A stretch of 39,113 bases of DNA from Bacteroidota bacterium (GTDB lineage: Bacteria; Bacteroidota; Bacteroidia; Flavobacteriales; Flavobacteriaceae), in the NCBI GenBank assembly GCA_024278565.1, contig JAJRSY010000333.1, forward strand, positions 1 through 39,113, given 5' to 3'. Positions 1-9,180 of the stretch are shown here, in pieces (position 1 is the first letter of the stretch; each line of letters opens with the position of its first letter). Position numbers and translations under genes: made by a program. The notes under the pieces are model-generated. The model did not search any database. It saw nothing but the letters and a program-made list of their open reading frames with translations, and was not told the origin of the DNA.

Positions 1-156
1 ATACGGGCAGTCTATTTTTTCGGCGGGCAAGGCAAAATTTATCGGCATAGCCATAGCTATGGCTATAAATTTTAACGCCGATCGGCGGAAAAAGAGCAAG
101 CCTGCCTGCCGGCGAGGCAGGCGGAAATTTCGGGTTTTAAAATGGCAGGAGTATAT
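1..156. repeat. Right part of a MITE-like palindromic element (copy 1, left side cut by the window edge)
   Basis: Bases 1-33 match 3417-3449 with one mismatch; 'ataaattttaacgYcgatcggcggaaaaagagcaagcctgcctgccggcgaggcaggcggaaatttcg' shared with copy 2; ends with a variant of the same terminal repeat (gggttttaaaatggcaggagtatat). Confidence 0.8.
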
Positions 157-235
157 TATAGCATTGTCCCATTCTATCCTTCTATCAGTCAATAACCTCG
201 GGGCAGGCCCACGAGGCATGAAAAAGGAAAATACC

Positions 236-256
236 CCCGCCTGCCGGACGGGCAGG
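236..256. repeat. Short GC-rich palindromic element cccgcctgccggacgggcagg
   Basis: 21-nt sequence identical to 1598-1618 inside the SWIM gene. Confidence 0.8.
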
Positions 257-410
257 TTTTGCATTTCGATGCAAGCATCGGGGAATTAAACCCACCGGTG
301 GGATTAAATATGTGACCAGAATATTGGCGACGACACAATCGGACTATCAAAAATTAAGACTATGACAAAAAAGGAGGTCTTCATTGTAAAGATGAAAAAA
401 AACTAAACTA

Positions 411-440
411 CCCTGCACTGAAAGATGCAGGGGTTTCTTT
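411..440 (+). terminator. Hairpin, possible terminator
   Basis: CCCTGCA - ctgaaaga - TGCAGGG followed by gtttcttt. Confidence 0.35.
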
Positions 441-612
441 GACAATATGGCTACCATTCAACAATTGGTAGTAATATCTAATCTTGAAAGCATCAATGCT
501 ATGCTTATTCATTAAGGTTTAGAACAAAAGAATAGACTAATACAATTAAACAAAATGGCAATTACACAAATGAAATCATTGGTAGAAAATATTACCATAA
601 AGAAATTAGACA

Positions 613-1443
613 ATGAGTAATAAAGACACAGCACTGAAAATATTTCAGGAACAAACTGTTCGTACCCATTGGGATGAAGAGCAAGAAAAATGGGTCTTTT
701 CCATTATTGATGTAATAGCAATTTTGGCAGATAACACTCGTTCGAGAAAATACTGGAGTGACCTAAAAAAGAAATTTAAAGATGAGGGAAGTGAACTGTC
801 CGAAAATATCGGACAGTTAAAAATGCTTGCTCAAGACGGTAAAATGCGACTAACAGATGTAGCAGATACCGAACAGTTATTTAGACTAATACAATCCATA
901 CCATCTCCTAAAGCAGAACCATTTAAACAATGGCTGGCAAAAATTGGAACAGAACGAATAGATGAAATTGAAGACCCCGAGTTAGCTTTTGACAGAGCAA
1001 TGGAAACGTATCTTAAAAAAGGTTATTCCAAAGAATGGATAAACCAACGCCTAAAAAGTATTGAAGTCCGCAAAGAATTAACTGACGAATGGGATACCAA
1101 AGGCGTAAAAAAAGGATTAGAATATGCCATCCTCACCAATGAACTAACCAAAGCTTGGGCAGGATTGGAAGTGAAAGATTACAAAAAACTCAAAGGACTT
1201 AAAAAGGAAAACCTCAGAGATAATATGAGCAATCTGGAATTGGTACTTAATATGTTGGCGGAAGCATCTACCACCGAAATATCCAAGCAAAAGAAACCGA
1301 AAAATTTTACTGAAAACAAAAAAGTAGCCAAAAAAGGTGGAGATGTGGCAAAAGCAGCTCGACTTAAATTGGAAAGTACTACGGGTAAAAAAGTGGTGAC
1401 AAAGCTCAATGCTAAATCAATAGCTAAAAAACTTAAGAAATAA
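613..1443 (+). CDS. Bro-N / DinD-like (phage antirepressor-type) protein
   Basis: 276-aa ORF; N-terminal 'WVFSIIDVIAILADNTRSRKYWSDLKKK' and 'LFRLIQSIPSPKAEPFKQWLAKIGTERIDEIEDPELAFDRAM' are typical of Bro-N family proteins. Confidence 0.8.
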   Translation: MSNKDTALKIFQEQTVRTHWDEEQEKWVFSIIDVIAILADNTRSRKYWSDLKKKFKDEGSELSENIGQLKMLAQDGKMRLTDVADTEQLFRLIQSIPSPKAEPFKQWLAKIGTERIDEIEDPELAFDRAMETYLKKGYSKEWINQRLKSIEVRKELTDEWDTKGVKKGLEYAILTNELTKAWAGLEVKDYKKLKGLKKENLRDNMSNLELVLNMLAEASTTEISKQKKPKNFTENKKVAKKGGDVAKAARLKLESTTGKKVVTKLNAKSIAKKLKK

Positions 1444-1480
1444 AATCTGTGGACATCAGCGTAATCTGCGAGAAAAAATT

Positions 1481-3184
1481 ATGAGAATACCATTAAACGA
1501 ATTTGAGCAACTTATTGATGAGAAGATTTTAAAAAGAGGACTTTCTTATTTTAAAGGAAGTGCAATAACTGATTTTTCAGAAATATCTAATGGAGAACCC
1601 GCCTGCCGGACGGGCAGGTATGAAGCTATTGTTTCGGGTACGGAAGAGTACACCGTTCAATTAGAGGTTAGTGACAATACCATTACCGAACATAATTGCG
1701 ATTGTCCTTATGATATGGGACCTGTTTGTAAACACGTAGTTGCAGTAATTTTTCATTTACAGCAAGATGAATTAGAATTAAATCAACCGAGTATTTCTAA
1801 ACCAAGAAAGAAAAAAACTAAATCCGTTTCTCAACAAGTAAAAGAATTACTAAAAGAAATTTCACACAAAGAGCTAATTGATTTTGTGCAAGAAAACAGC
1901 AAAAAGGACAAAAAATTTAGAAACTACTTTTTAGCATCCTTTGGGCATTTAAGTCAAAACCAATCAAAAGAATTTTATCAAAAACAAATCCATTCCATTT
2001 TACAATCTGCCGCAGGAAGAGACGGTTGGATTGGTTGGTCAGATATGAAATACGTAGTAAACACCACAGAACCGTTTTTAGAAAATGCTGAAAAATATTT
2101 AGCCAATAATAATTTCGAAAATGTATTTTTTATAAGTACAGCTTTATTGGAAGAAATGACAGAAGCGTTTCAATATGGAGACGATAGTAACGGTGATTTG
2201 GGTTATTTTGTAGAGTCGGCAATGGAATTACTTTCAAAAGTAGCACAAGAAAAACTTCCTAAAGCCTTAAAGGAAGAAATATTTGAATATTGTATTTATA
2301 CCTTTAATCAAAAATTATTTGACGGTTGGGATTGGCATTTAGGAATGCTTCATATTGCCTCTGAATTAGTCGAACAAGAAAGTGATGTAGATATAATACT
2401 TAGTTGTCTGGATACCATTAACGGAGAATATGAAAGAAAACGAGCTCAATCTTTTAAATTGGACTTATTAAGAAAGTTTAAAACTTTAAAAGAAGTTGAG
2501 AGATATATCAACAAACACATTTCAAACTCATCAATAAGAACAACAGAGATAGAAAAGGCATTTGAAAGTAAAAACTTTGAAAGAGTAGTAAAACTCTCAA
2601 AAGACGGAATTAAATGTGATGAAAAAGACAAACCAGGCTTAGTAAAAGTTTGGTACAATTGGTTGCTAAAAGTTTCTCAATCAGAAAAAGACACTTCTAA
2701 AATTATTAAGTATTCTCGATTTTTATTTATTGACAATTTTCATCCTGAACAGGATTATTATCAAATCCTAAAAGATAACATTGAGGATAAAAATTGGCAT
2801 CCATTTTTAGAAGAAATAATAAAAGAAATCACTCCTAAACAGAGATGGACATACACTGAATTAATTCGAAAAATATATATTAAAGAAGAATGGTGGGATA
2901 GGTTATTTATTATGCTTAAACAAAATATATCTATGGAGAGCATTCAACAAAATGAGCAATATTTATCAAAAGACTATTCTTCTGAATTGATTGAATTGTA
3001 CAGCGAAAGAATTATAAATTACGTTGAAAAATATATAGGAAGAAATCACTACCAAACAGCTTGCAGGTATTTACGTAGAATGAAAAAGTTGGGTGGGAAA
3101 GAAAAAGTAAATGAGTTAATAGAATTATTCAGAAAACAATATCCACAACGTAAGGCACTAATGGATGAATTAAACCGAGTGTAA
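1481..3184 (+). CDS. SWIM zinc finger domain protein
   Basis: CxCx(n)CxH motif 'CDCPYDMGPVCKHVVAVIF' near the N-terminus; long helical C-terminal region. Confidence 0.85.
   Translation: MRIPLNEFEQLIDEKILKRGLSYFKGSAITDFSEISNGEPACRTGRYEAIVSGTEEYTVQLEVSDNTITEHNCDCPYDMGPVCKHVVAVIFHLQQDELELNQPSISKPRKKKTKSVSQQVKELLKEISHKELIDFVQENSKKDKKFRNYFLASFGHLSQNQSKEFYQKQIHSILQSAAGRDGWIGWSDMKYVVNTTEPFLENAEKYLANNNFENVFFISTALLEEMTEAFQYGDDSNGDLGYFVESAMELLSKVAQEKLPKALKEEIFEYCIYTFNQKLFDGWDWHLGMLHIASELVEQESDVDIILSCLDTINGEYERKRAQSFKLDLLRKFKTLKEVERYINKHISNSSIRTTEIEKAFESKNFERVVKLSKDGIKCDEKDKPGLVKVWYNWLLKVSQSEKDTSKIIKYSRFLFIDNFHPEQDYYQILKDNIEDKNWHPFLEEIIKEITPKQRWTYTELIRKIYIKEEWWDRLFIMLKQNISMESIQQNEQYLSKDYSSELIELYSERIINYVEKYIGRNHYQTACRYLRRMKKLGGKEKVNELIELFRKQYPQRKALMDELNRV
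1598..1618. repeat. Palindromic element inserted in frame in the SWIM gene (encodes PACRTGR)
   Basis: cccgcctgccggacgggcagg, identical to 236-256; begins exactly on codon 40 and is 7 codons long. Confidence 0.85.
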
Positions 3185-3208
3185 ATGCCAACACTAAAAG
3201 TCATACAT

Positions 3209-3274
3209 CCCGAAAGCTTTCGGGGGCCAAGTCGCTCAAAAACCAACCGCACGAGCCAATCCCGAGCCTTCGGG
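3209..3274. repeat. Two adjacent palindromes downstream of the SWIM gene
   Basis: CCCGAAAGCTTTCGGG (3209-3224) is a perfect 16-bp palindrome; CCCGAGCCTTCGGG (3261-3274). Confidence 0.6.
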
Positions 3275-3385
3275 AGTAAAAGAGTATGCCTTTACCAACG
3301 CTATCAGCAGAACGGAAAATAAAGCCCAGCCAGCTAAAAAAACCTATACGTAATGTGGGGTTCATCGCAAATTGAGAGATTATGG

Positions 3386-3607
3386 ATATACTCCTTCCAT
3401 TTTAAAATTCGGGAGAATACGGGCAGTCTATTTTTTCGGCGAGCAAGGCACGACATAGCGGGAGCTATGGGCGAGGTGGAGTGGTGGCAAAAGCATCCAC
3501 CTTAGGCGGACGGCGATAAATTTTAACGTCGATCGGCGGAAAAAGAGCAAGCCTGCCTGCCGGCGAGGCAGGCGGAAATTTCGAATTTTAAAATGGAAGG
3601 AGTATAT
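3386..3607. mobile_element. MITE-like element (copy 2) with 25-bp perfect terminal inverted repeats
   Basis: 3386-3410 (atatactccttccattttaaaattc) is the exact reverse complement of 3583-3607; no ORF inside; second copy at window start. Confidence 0.7.
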
Positions 3608-3728
3608 AAAGAAATTTAGTGGTAAATTGAAAGTGTGGAGCTTTAAAATACTGCACTACGCATAGCTGGGTCGTTAAGTCATCCACATCTACTGGGCAAA
3701 TTACAGGGTAGCTTGCCGGGCATGGTTT

Positions 3729-3906
3729 AAAAAGGAATTTTTTAGTAAAATATGTATTGTGGCAGAAGAAGTTGATGAACCGGAATATTGGCTGGAAGTA
3801 ATAAAAGATGCAGATTTATCAAAAGAAAGTATAGAATTGGGAAGGCTTCTAGTGAAAGCACTTGAAATAACCAAGATAGTGTCAAAAGCAAAAAAAAAAA
3901 TCAACC
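3729..3906 (+). pseudogene. Truncated four-helix-bundle (23S rRNA IVS-type/S23) protein remnant
   Basis: In-frame 'KKEFFSKICIVAEEVDEPEYWLEVIKDADLSKESIELGRLLVKALEITK' resembles the C-terminal half of the family ('..EADETxYWLELL..'); no N-terminal half upstream. Confidence 0.55.
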
Positions 3907-4006
3907 TACGTTCAAAGATGAAAAACAGAAAAATATCAAAAAAAGCAATGTATTTAACCAGCCCCATTCAATCATTATATCATTCAATAATTGTCACGTA
4001 TAAAAA

Positions 4007-5266
4007 ATGAACAACATAAAACTCATAGGACCATTCAAACAAATCATTCCCATGACCGGACTATCGCTTAAAGGCCCGATAACCGATGATCAACTGACTG
4101 TATGGGAAGATGCGGGAATCTTAGTTGAAAACGGATATATCCATTCCATCGGAAAATACATTGATGTATTTCCAAAAGCTGAAGAGTTGAAGGCAGAAAT
4201 CATCAAACTTGAAGGCAACCACACCTGTCTACCCGGATTTATCGATTCACATACCCATATTTGTTTCGGTGGCACACGCGCCAATGATTATGCCCTGCGC
4301 AATGCAGGAAAAAGCTATTTGGAAATTGCCAAGACCGGTGGCGGAATTTGGGATACCGTTACCCAAACCCGTAAAGCTTCGCAAGAAGAGTTGGTCAAGG
4401 GAATCGTAAAACGGGCAAAACAACACCTTAAGAACGGGGTGACGACCATAGAGGTAAAAAGTGGTTATGGCCTCTCGATCGCTGAAGAACTTAAAATGTT
4501 GCGCGCCATTAAAGATGCAAATGCTTCCATTTCGGCAGATTTGGTTCCCACCTGCCTGGCGGCGCACATGCTGCCAAAAGATTACCCAGGGTCTGCCAGT
4601 GAATATCTAGAAGAAATAAGTTCTGAGCTTTTTCCAATATTGAAAGAACAAAGGCTGACCAATAGGATCGATGCCTTTATCGAAGAAAGTGCTTTTTCAA
4701 AAAATGAGATTGCTCCCTATTTTCAAGAAGCAAAAGGAATGGGATTCGACATTACGGTACATGCCGATCAATTTTCAACAAGTGGCAGTAAGATTGCTGT
4801 TGAATTCGGAGCAATAAGCGCCGATCATTTAGAGGCCAGCACACAAAAAGAAATAACACTATTGGCAAAAAGCAATGTCATCGCGACCGCCCTACCAGGT
4901 GCATCTTTGGGGCTGGGCTGTAACTTCACCCCAGCAAGAAAAATATTGGATGCAGGTGGTGCCTTGGCCATTGCCAGCGACCACAACCCCGGTTCTGCAC
5001 CGATGGGCGATCTTTTGACACAGGCCGCCATTCTTGGAACTTTTGAAAAATTGACCAACGCCGAAGTCTTGGCGGGAATAACCTTTAGGGCAGCAGCAGC
5101 TTTAAACCTTTCTGACAGGGGACAATTGGCAAAAGGCTTTTTGGCAGACCTCAGCATTTTTCACACCCATGATCACAAAGAAATTTTATACAACCAAGGA
5201 GCGTTCAAACCCTGTGTGATATGGAAAAACGGAGGGGTGGTATTTGACAAACATAAAGCCCCCTAG
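4007..5266 (+). CDS. hutI: Imidazolonepropionase
   Basis: Amidohydrolase motif 'PGFIDSHTHICFGG', 'EVKSGYGL', 'HADQFS', 'ALASDHNPGSAP'-like; adjacent to hutU/hutG. Confidence 0.95.
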   Translation: MNNIKLIGPFKQIIPMTGLSLKGPITDDQLTVWEDAGILVENGYIHSIGKYIDVFPKAEELKAEIIKLEGNHTCLPGFIDSHTHICFGGTRANDYALRNAGKSYLEIAKTGGGIWDTVTQTRKASQEELVKGIVKRAKQHLKNGVTTIEVKSGYGLSIAEELKMLRAIKDANASISADLVPTCLAAHMLPKDYPGSASEYLEEISSELFPILKEQRLTNRIDAFIEESAFSKNEIAPYFQEAKGMGFDITVHADQFSTSGSKIAVEFGAISADHLEASTQKEITLLAKSNVIATALPGASLGLGCNFTPARKILDAGGALAIASDHNPGSAPMGDLLTQAAILGTFEKLTNAEVLAGITFRAAAALNLSDRGQLAKGFLADLSIFHTHDHKEILYNQGAFKPCVIWKNGGVVFDKHKAP

Positions 5267-5329
5267 CCCCAAAGGGGGAATGTTTCATTTGTAAAACAAG
5301 TTTAGTATAAAAAATAAATTTTGATTTGT

Positions 5330-7375
5330 ATGACAGCATCAAATTTTAAATCGCAAATAGTACAAGGTATTCCCACAGAGCTGCCTCCGAAAAGGGCATA
5401 TTCCCTGAAACTTAGCCACGCTCCCAAAAGAAAGGATATTCTTTCCTTGAAAGAAAAAAAATTGGCCATCCGCAATGCACTGCGGTACTTTCCCAAAAAA
5501 TGGCATACTGAACTTGCCTCGGAATTCGCTACCGAGCTAAAGTCGTACGGCAGAATCTATATGTACCGTTTCAAGCCCGATTACAAAATATATGCCAGGC
5601 CCGTAAATGAATATCCTGCCAAAACGGTACAGGCCGCCAGCATCATGCTGATGATACAGAACAATCTGGATCCCGCCGTGGCCCAGCACCCTGAAGAATT
5701 GATTACCTATGGTGGCAATGGCGCCGTGTTCCAAAACTGGGCACAGTATCTATTGACCATGCAATATTTGGCGAACATGAACGATGAACAGACGCTGCAT
5801 ATTTATTCGGGCCATCCGATGGGACTGTTTCCCTCTTCCCAAGAAGCACCAAGGGCCGTGGTCACCAATGGCATGATGCTGCCCAATTACTCCAAACCCG
5901 ACGATTGGGAAAAATACAATGCCCTGGGAGTTACCCAATACGGCCAAATGACCGCCGGCTCGTATATGTACATAGGACCACAGGGCATTGTTCACGGCAC
6001 CACCATCACGGTTATGAACGCTTTTAGAAAGGTGCTGAAAAAAGGTGAAAAACCCTCAGGAAAAATATTCTTGACCTCAGGCTTGGGCGGTATGAGCGGG
6101 GCACAACCAAAAGCCGGTACTATTGCGGGCTGTATCACCATTTGTGCAGAAGTGAACGCCAAAGCGGCAACAAAAAGATATGCGCAGGGTTGGGTAGATA
6201 TTTTGGTCGATAACTTAGATGATCTCGTAACCCGTACTAAAGAAGCACAGCAAAAAGAGCAGGTAGTTTCCATCGCTTATATCGGTAATATCGTTACGGT
6301 TTGGGAACGGTTTTATGACGAAAACATTTTCATACACCTCGGTTCTGACCAAACTTCGTTGCACAACCCGTGGGCAGGGGGCTATTACCCGGTAGGAACA
6401 AGTTTTGAGGAATCGAACGAACTCATGGGCAACGACCCCGAAGCGTTCAAGGAAAAAGCACAGGAGTCGATACGAAGGCAAGTGGCGGCAATAAACAAAC
6501 ACACCAAAAAAGGCACTTATTTCTTTGATTATGGCAATGCCTTCTTACTGGAAGCATCACGGGCAGGGGCTAAAATCTATAAGGATGCCAATGGGGAATT
6601 CACAAACTCCACATCCCACAAAAATGAAGACTGGGCCTACCCTTCTTATGTACAGGATATTTTAGGTCCCATGTGCTTTGACTACGGTTTTGGCCCTTTT
6701 CGCTGGGTCTGCACTTCAGGAAAATCCAAAGACCTGCAAAAGACCGATACTATTGCATTAAAGGTCATGGAAGAAATAAAAACGAAAGCCCCCAAAGAGA
6801 TCCAACAACAAATGCAGGATAATATCACTTGGATCCGTGAAGCCGAAAACAATAAGCTAGTGGTCGGTTCACAAGCACGCATATTGTATGCCGATGCCGA
6901 GGGAAGGGCTAAAATTGCGGAAGCCTTTAACCAAGCTGTAGCAGCAGGTGAAATCTCCGCTCCCATTGTCTTGGGCAGGGACCATCATGATGTCAGCGGT
7001 ACCGACTCCCCTTATCGCGAAACCAGTAATATCTACGACGGCAGCAAGTTTACGGCCGATATGGCCATCCATAATGTCATCGGCGATAGCTTTAGAGGAG
7101 CCACTTGGGTATCGATACACAATGGTGGGGGCGTAGGGTGGGGCGAGGTCGTCAACGGTGGGTTCGGCATGGTACTGGACGGCTCCGAAAATGCTTCGAA
7201 ACGGCTGAAAAATATGTTGTTCTATGATGTCAACAATGGTATTTCAAGAAGAAGTTGGTCACGGAACAAGGAAGCGATTTTCGCCATAAAAAGAGAAATG
7301 GAAAGAACACCCGAACTGAAGGTCACTTTACCAAATTTAGTGGAAAATGAATTATTGGATGGCTTGTTTGATTAG
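5330..7375 (+). CDS. hutU: Urocanate hydratase
   Basis: 'ELITYGGNGAVFQNWAQYLLTMQYL', 'VTNGMMLPNY', 'TSGLGGMSGAQPKA', 'GRDHHDVSGTDSPYRETS'. ATG at 5330 preferred over TTG 5321. Confidence 0.95.
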   Translation: MTASNFKSQIVQGIPTELPPKRAYSLKLSHAPKRKDILSLKEKKLAIRNALRYFPKKWHTELASEFATELKSYGRIYMYRFKPDYKIYARPVNEYPAKTVQAASIMLMIQNNLDPAVAQHPEELITYGGNGAVFQNWAQYLLTMQYLANMNDEQTLHIYSGHPMGLFPSSQEAPRAVVTNGMMLPNYSKPDDWEKYNALGVTQYGQMTAGSYMYIGPQGIVHGTTITVMNAFRKVLKKGEKPSGKIFLTSGLGGMSGAQPKAGTIAGCITICAEVNAKAATKRYAQGWVDILVDNLDDLVTRTKEAQQKEQVVSIAYIGNIVTVWERFYDENIFIHLGSDQTSLHNPWAGGYYPVGTSFEESNELMGNDPEAFKEKAQESIRRQVAAINKHTKKGTYFFDYGNAFLLEASRAGAKIYKDANGEFTNSTSHKNEDWAYPSYVQDILGPMCFDYGFGPFRWVCTSGKSKDLQKTDTIALKVMEEIKTKAPKEIQQQMQDNITWIREAENNKLVVGSQARILYADAEGRAKIAEAFNQAVAAGEISAPIVLGRDHHDVSGTDSPYRETSNIYDGSKFTADMAIHNVIGDSFRGATWVSIHNGGGVGWGEVVNGGFGMVLDGSENASKRLKNMLFYDVNNGISRRSWSRNKEAIFAIKREMERTPELKVTLPNLVENELLDGLFD

Positions 7376-7445
7376 CTTTTATAAGATTGTCTAGAATTTG
7401 GTTAAAGCCTTAGCTGCTCATTCTATTGCCATCCTCCAGATAAAC

Positions 7446-7490
7446 CTGCCTGTCCGGCAGGCAGGCCTGCCCGTCTGGCAGGCGGGTCTG
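7446..7490. repeat. Double GC-rich palindromic element between hutU and hutG
   Basis: cctgcctgtccggcaggcagg followed by cctgcccgtctggcaggcggg. Confidence 0.75.
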
Positions 7491-7528
7491 GAGGCAATTC
7501 AGATTTTGAATTACCAAGGCTTTAGTCT

Positions 7529-8527
7529 GTGAACAATAAAATAAGCAAGAACATCAGTATAGATTTTATGAAAAAACACACTTCTACAGACCCAAGCATT
7601 TGGAACGGACGAAATTCGCAAAACCAACTCTATCTGCATGAAAAGATAAAATGCATTGATCTTGAAAAGGAGCAGATATCCTCTAAATCTAAAAAGACCC
7701 TAGCGATTTTAGGGTATGACTGTGATGAAGGTGTAAAAAGGAACCAAGGAAGAAAAGGAGCAATCGAAGGATCTAAGGCCATTCGGAAACAGCTGGGCAA
7801 AATGCCCAATCACCTAGAAGAGAGTGTACATTTGATCGATGTTGGATCTGTTCAATGCCTTGATGCGGATATGGAGGCCTCACAAACAACCCTATCGAAA
7901 AAAGTCTCCCTTTTATTGGATAAGGATGTATTCCCCATTGTTTTGGGAGGTGGTCATGATGTGGCCTACGGACATTTCAGTGGTGTAAAAAATCATTTGG
8001 AAGAAAACAAAACAGTGGGCATCATTAATTTTGATGCACATTTCGACCTTCGCCCCAACAATAACGGAAATAATTCAGGAACTCCTTTTTACCAAATCGC
8101 ACAAGATTGCCAAGCAGCTGGTAGCCAATTCAATTATCTATGTCTGGGTATTCGAAAAGATGCAAATGACCGTACCTTGTTTACTACGGCCAAAGACCTT
8201 AATGTAACATATATTGAGAATAAAAACTTCAATATGCACCATTTGGGAAACATTCATGAAACCTTAAATAAATTCTTGGAAAAAATAGACCGTGTGTATT
8301 TGACAATAGATCTAGATGGGTTTTCATCGGCCTATGCCCCTGGTGTAAGTGCCCCATCGCCCATGGGTTTTGAACCGGATGTGGTTCTGGAATGTATTAA
8401 ACCCATTCTAGATTCAAAAAAACTGATAAGTATGGATGTGGCAGAAATGAACCCCACCTATGATATTGATGATCGAACCGCTAAATTGGCAGCATCTTTA
8501 GTCCATTTTGTAATGCATAAGGTTTAA
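7529..8527 (+). CDS. hutG: Formimidoylglutamase (arginase/agmatinase family)
   Basis: 'VLGGGHDVAYG', 'INFDAHFDLRP', 'TIDLDGFSSAYAPGVSAPSP' metal-binding motifs. Confidence 0.9.
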   Translation: MNNKISKNISIDFMKKHTSTDPSIWNGRNSQNQLYLHEKIKCIDLEKEQISSKSKKTLAILGYDCDEGVKRNQGRKGAIEGSKAIRKQLGKMPNHLEESVHLIDVGSVQCLDADMEASQTTLSKKVSLLLDKDVFPIVLGGGHDVAYGHFSGVKNHLEENKTVGIINFDAHFDLRPNNNGNNSGTPFYQIAQDCQAAGSQFNYLCLGIRKDANDRTLFTTAKDLNVTYIENKNFNMHHLGNIHETLNKFLEKIDRVYLTIDLDGFSSAYAPGVSAPSPMGFEPDVVLECIKPILDSKKLISMDVAEMNPTYDIDDRTAKLAASLVHFVMHKV

Positions 8528-8783
8528 GGGGTCTAAATTCTCCATGGTTTCATATCAATAACAATTAGGGTCTTCGTTTACCATCGTTCCCAATACGAAA
8601 TACCCTTATGAATTTATTACAAAATTATTCGATAATGTTTTAGTCTTTTCAGAAAATCAACAAATCATCTGGCAGTTAATCTATAAAGTTTGCCTTTAGT
8701 CGTTATCATTGACCAATCATCGATTAAAATTCATGAAGTACTTACGACCCCTTACTTTGTAATCATTGACCAAAACATTAAGT

Positions 8784-8942
8784 ATGAAAACAACTAACTG
8801 CCCAGTAAAATCCGAAAAAGCGAAGAAGGCGAGAAAAGAATGGCAACTACTACAGGAGCAAGTCGCCAATGACAAAAAAACCACACTAGATCTTCGGGAA
8901 GATAAAAAAGAAGTGATAAGCCACTTAAAAGTCACCGCCTGA
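8784..8942 (+). CDS. Small charged hypothetical protein (52 aa)
   Basis: ATG-started ORF MKTTNCPVKSEKAKKARKEWQLLQEQVANDKKTTLDLREDKKEVISHLKVTA; not in the supplied track. Confidence 0.4.
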   Translation: MKTTNCPVKSEKAKKARKEWQLLQEQVANDKKTTLDLREDKKEVISHLKVTA

Positions 8943-9180
8943 GGCTGCTTTCATATATCAAAAAGTAATGTCCATAAAAAAAGCCTCCCAACAAGGAAAG
9001 CCTTTCATTGGCCCAAACCTAGTTCATAGGCTTCTGGGTCACAACACAACGATACAAAGATAACAAAGGTTTTTGACTTAATCGAAGTTACTCTTTGTTT
9101 TATGTGAAATTAAGAATCCATTCAGGATATAGTGTGGCAAACCTAAAAACCATAGCGCAACCTGCTTGTAGCACAAATCA

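Noticed and set aside
59-289. 76-aa ORF in track
   Set aside because: Reads through the MITE-like element and palindromes (PACRRGRR, PACRTGR); no protein-like conservation expected.
1179-1409. Antisense ORFs overlapping strong genes (this one and many others in the track)
   Set aside because: Shadow ORFs opposite well-supported coding regions; no recognizable motifs.
5255-5281. gccccctagccccaaaggggga as hutI terminator
   Set aside because: Weak stem overlapping the hutI stop codon and no T-run; not listed as a feature.
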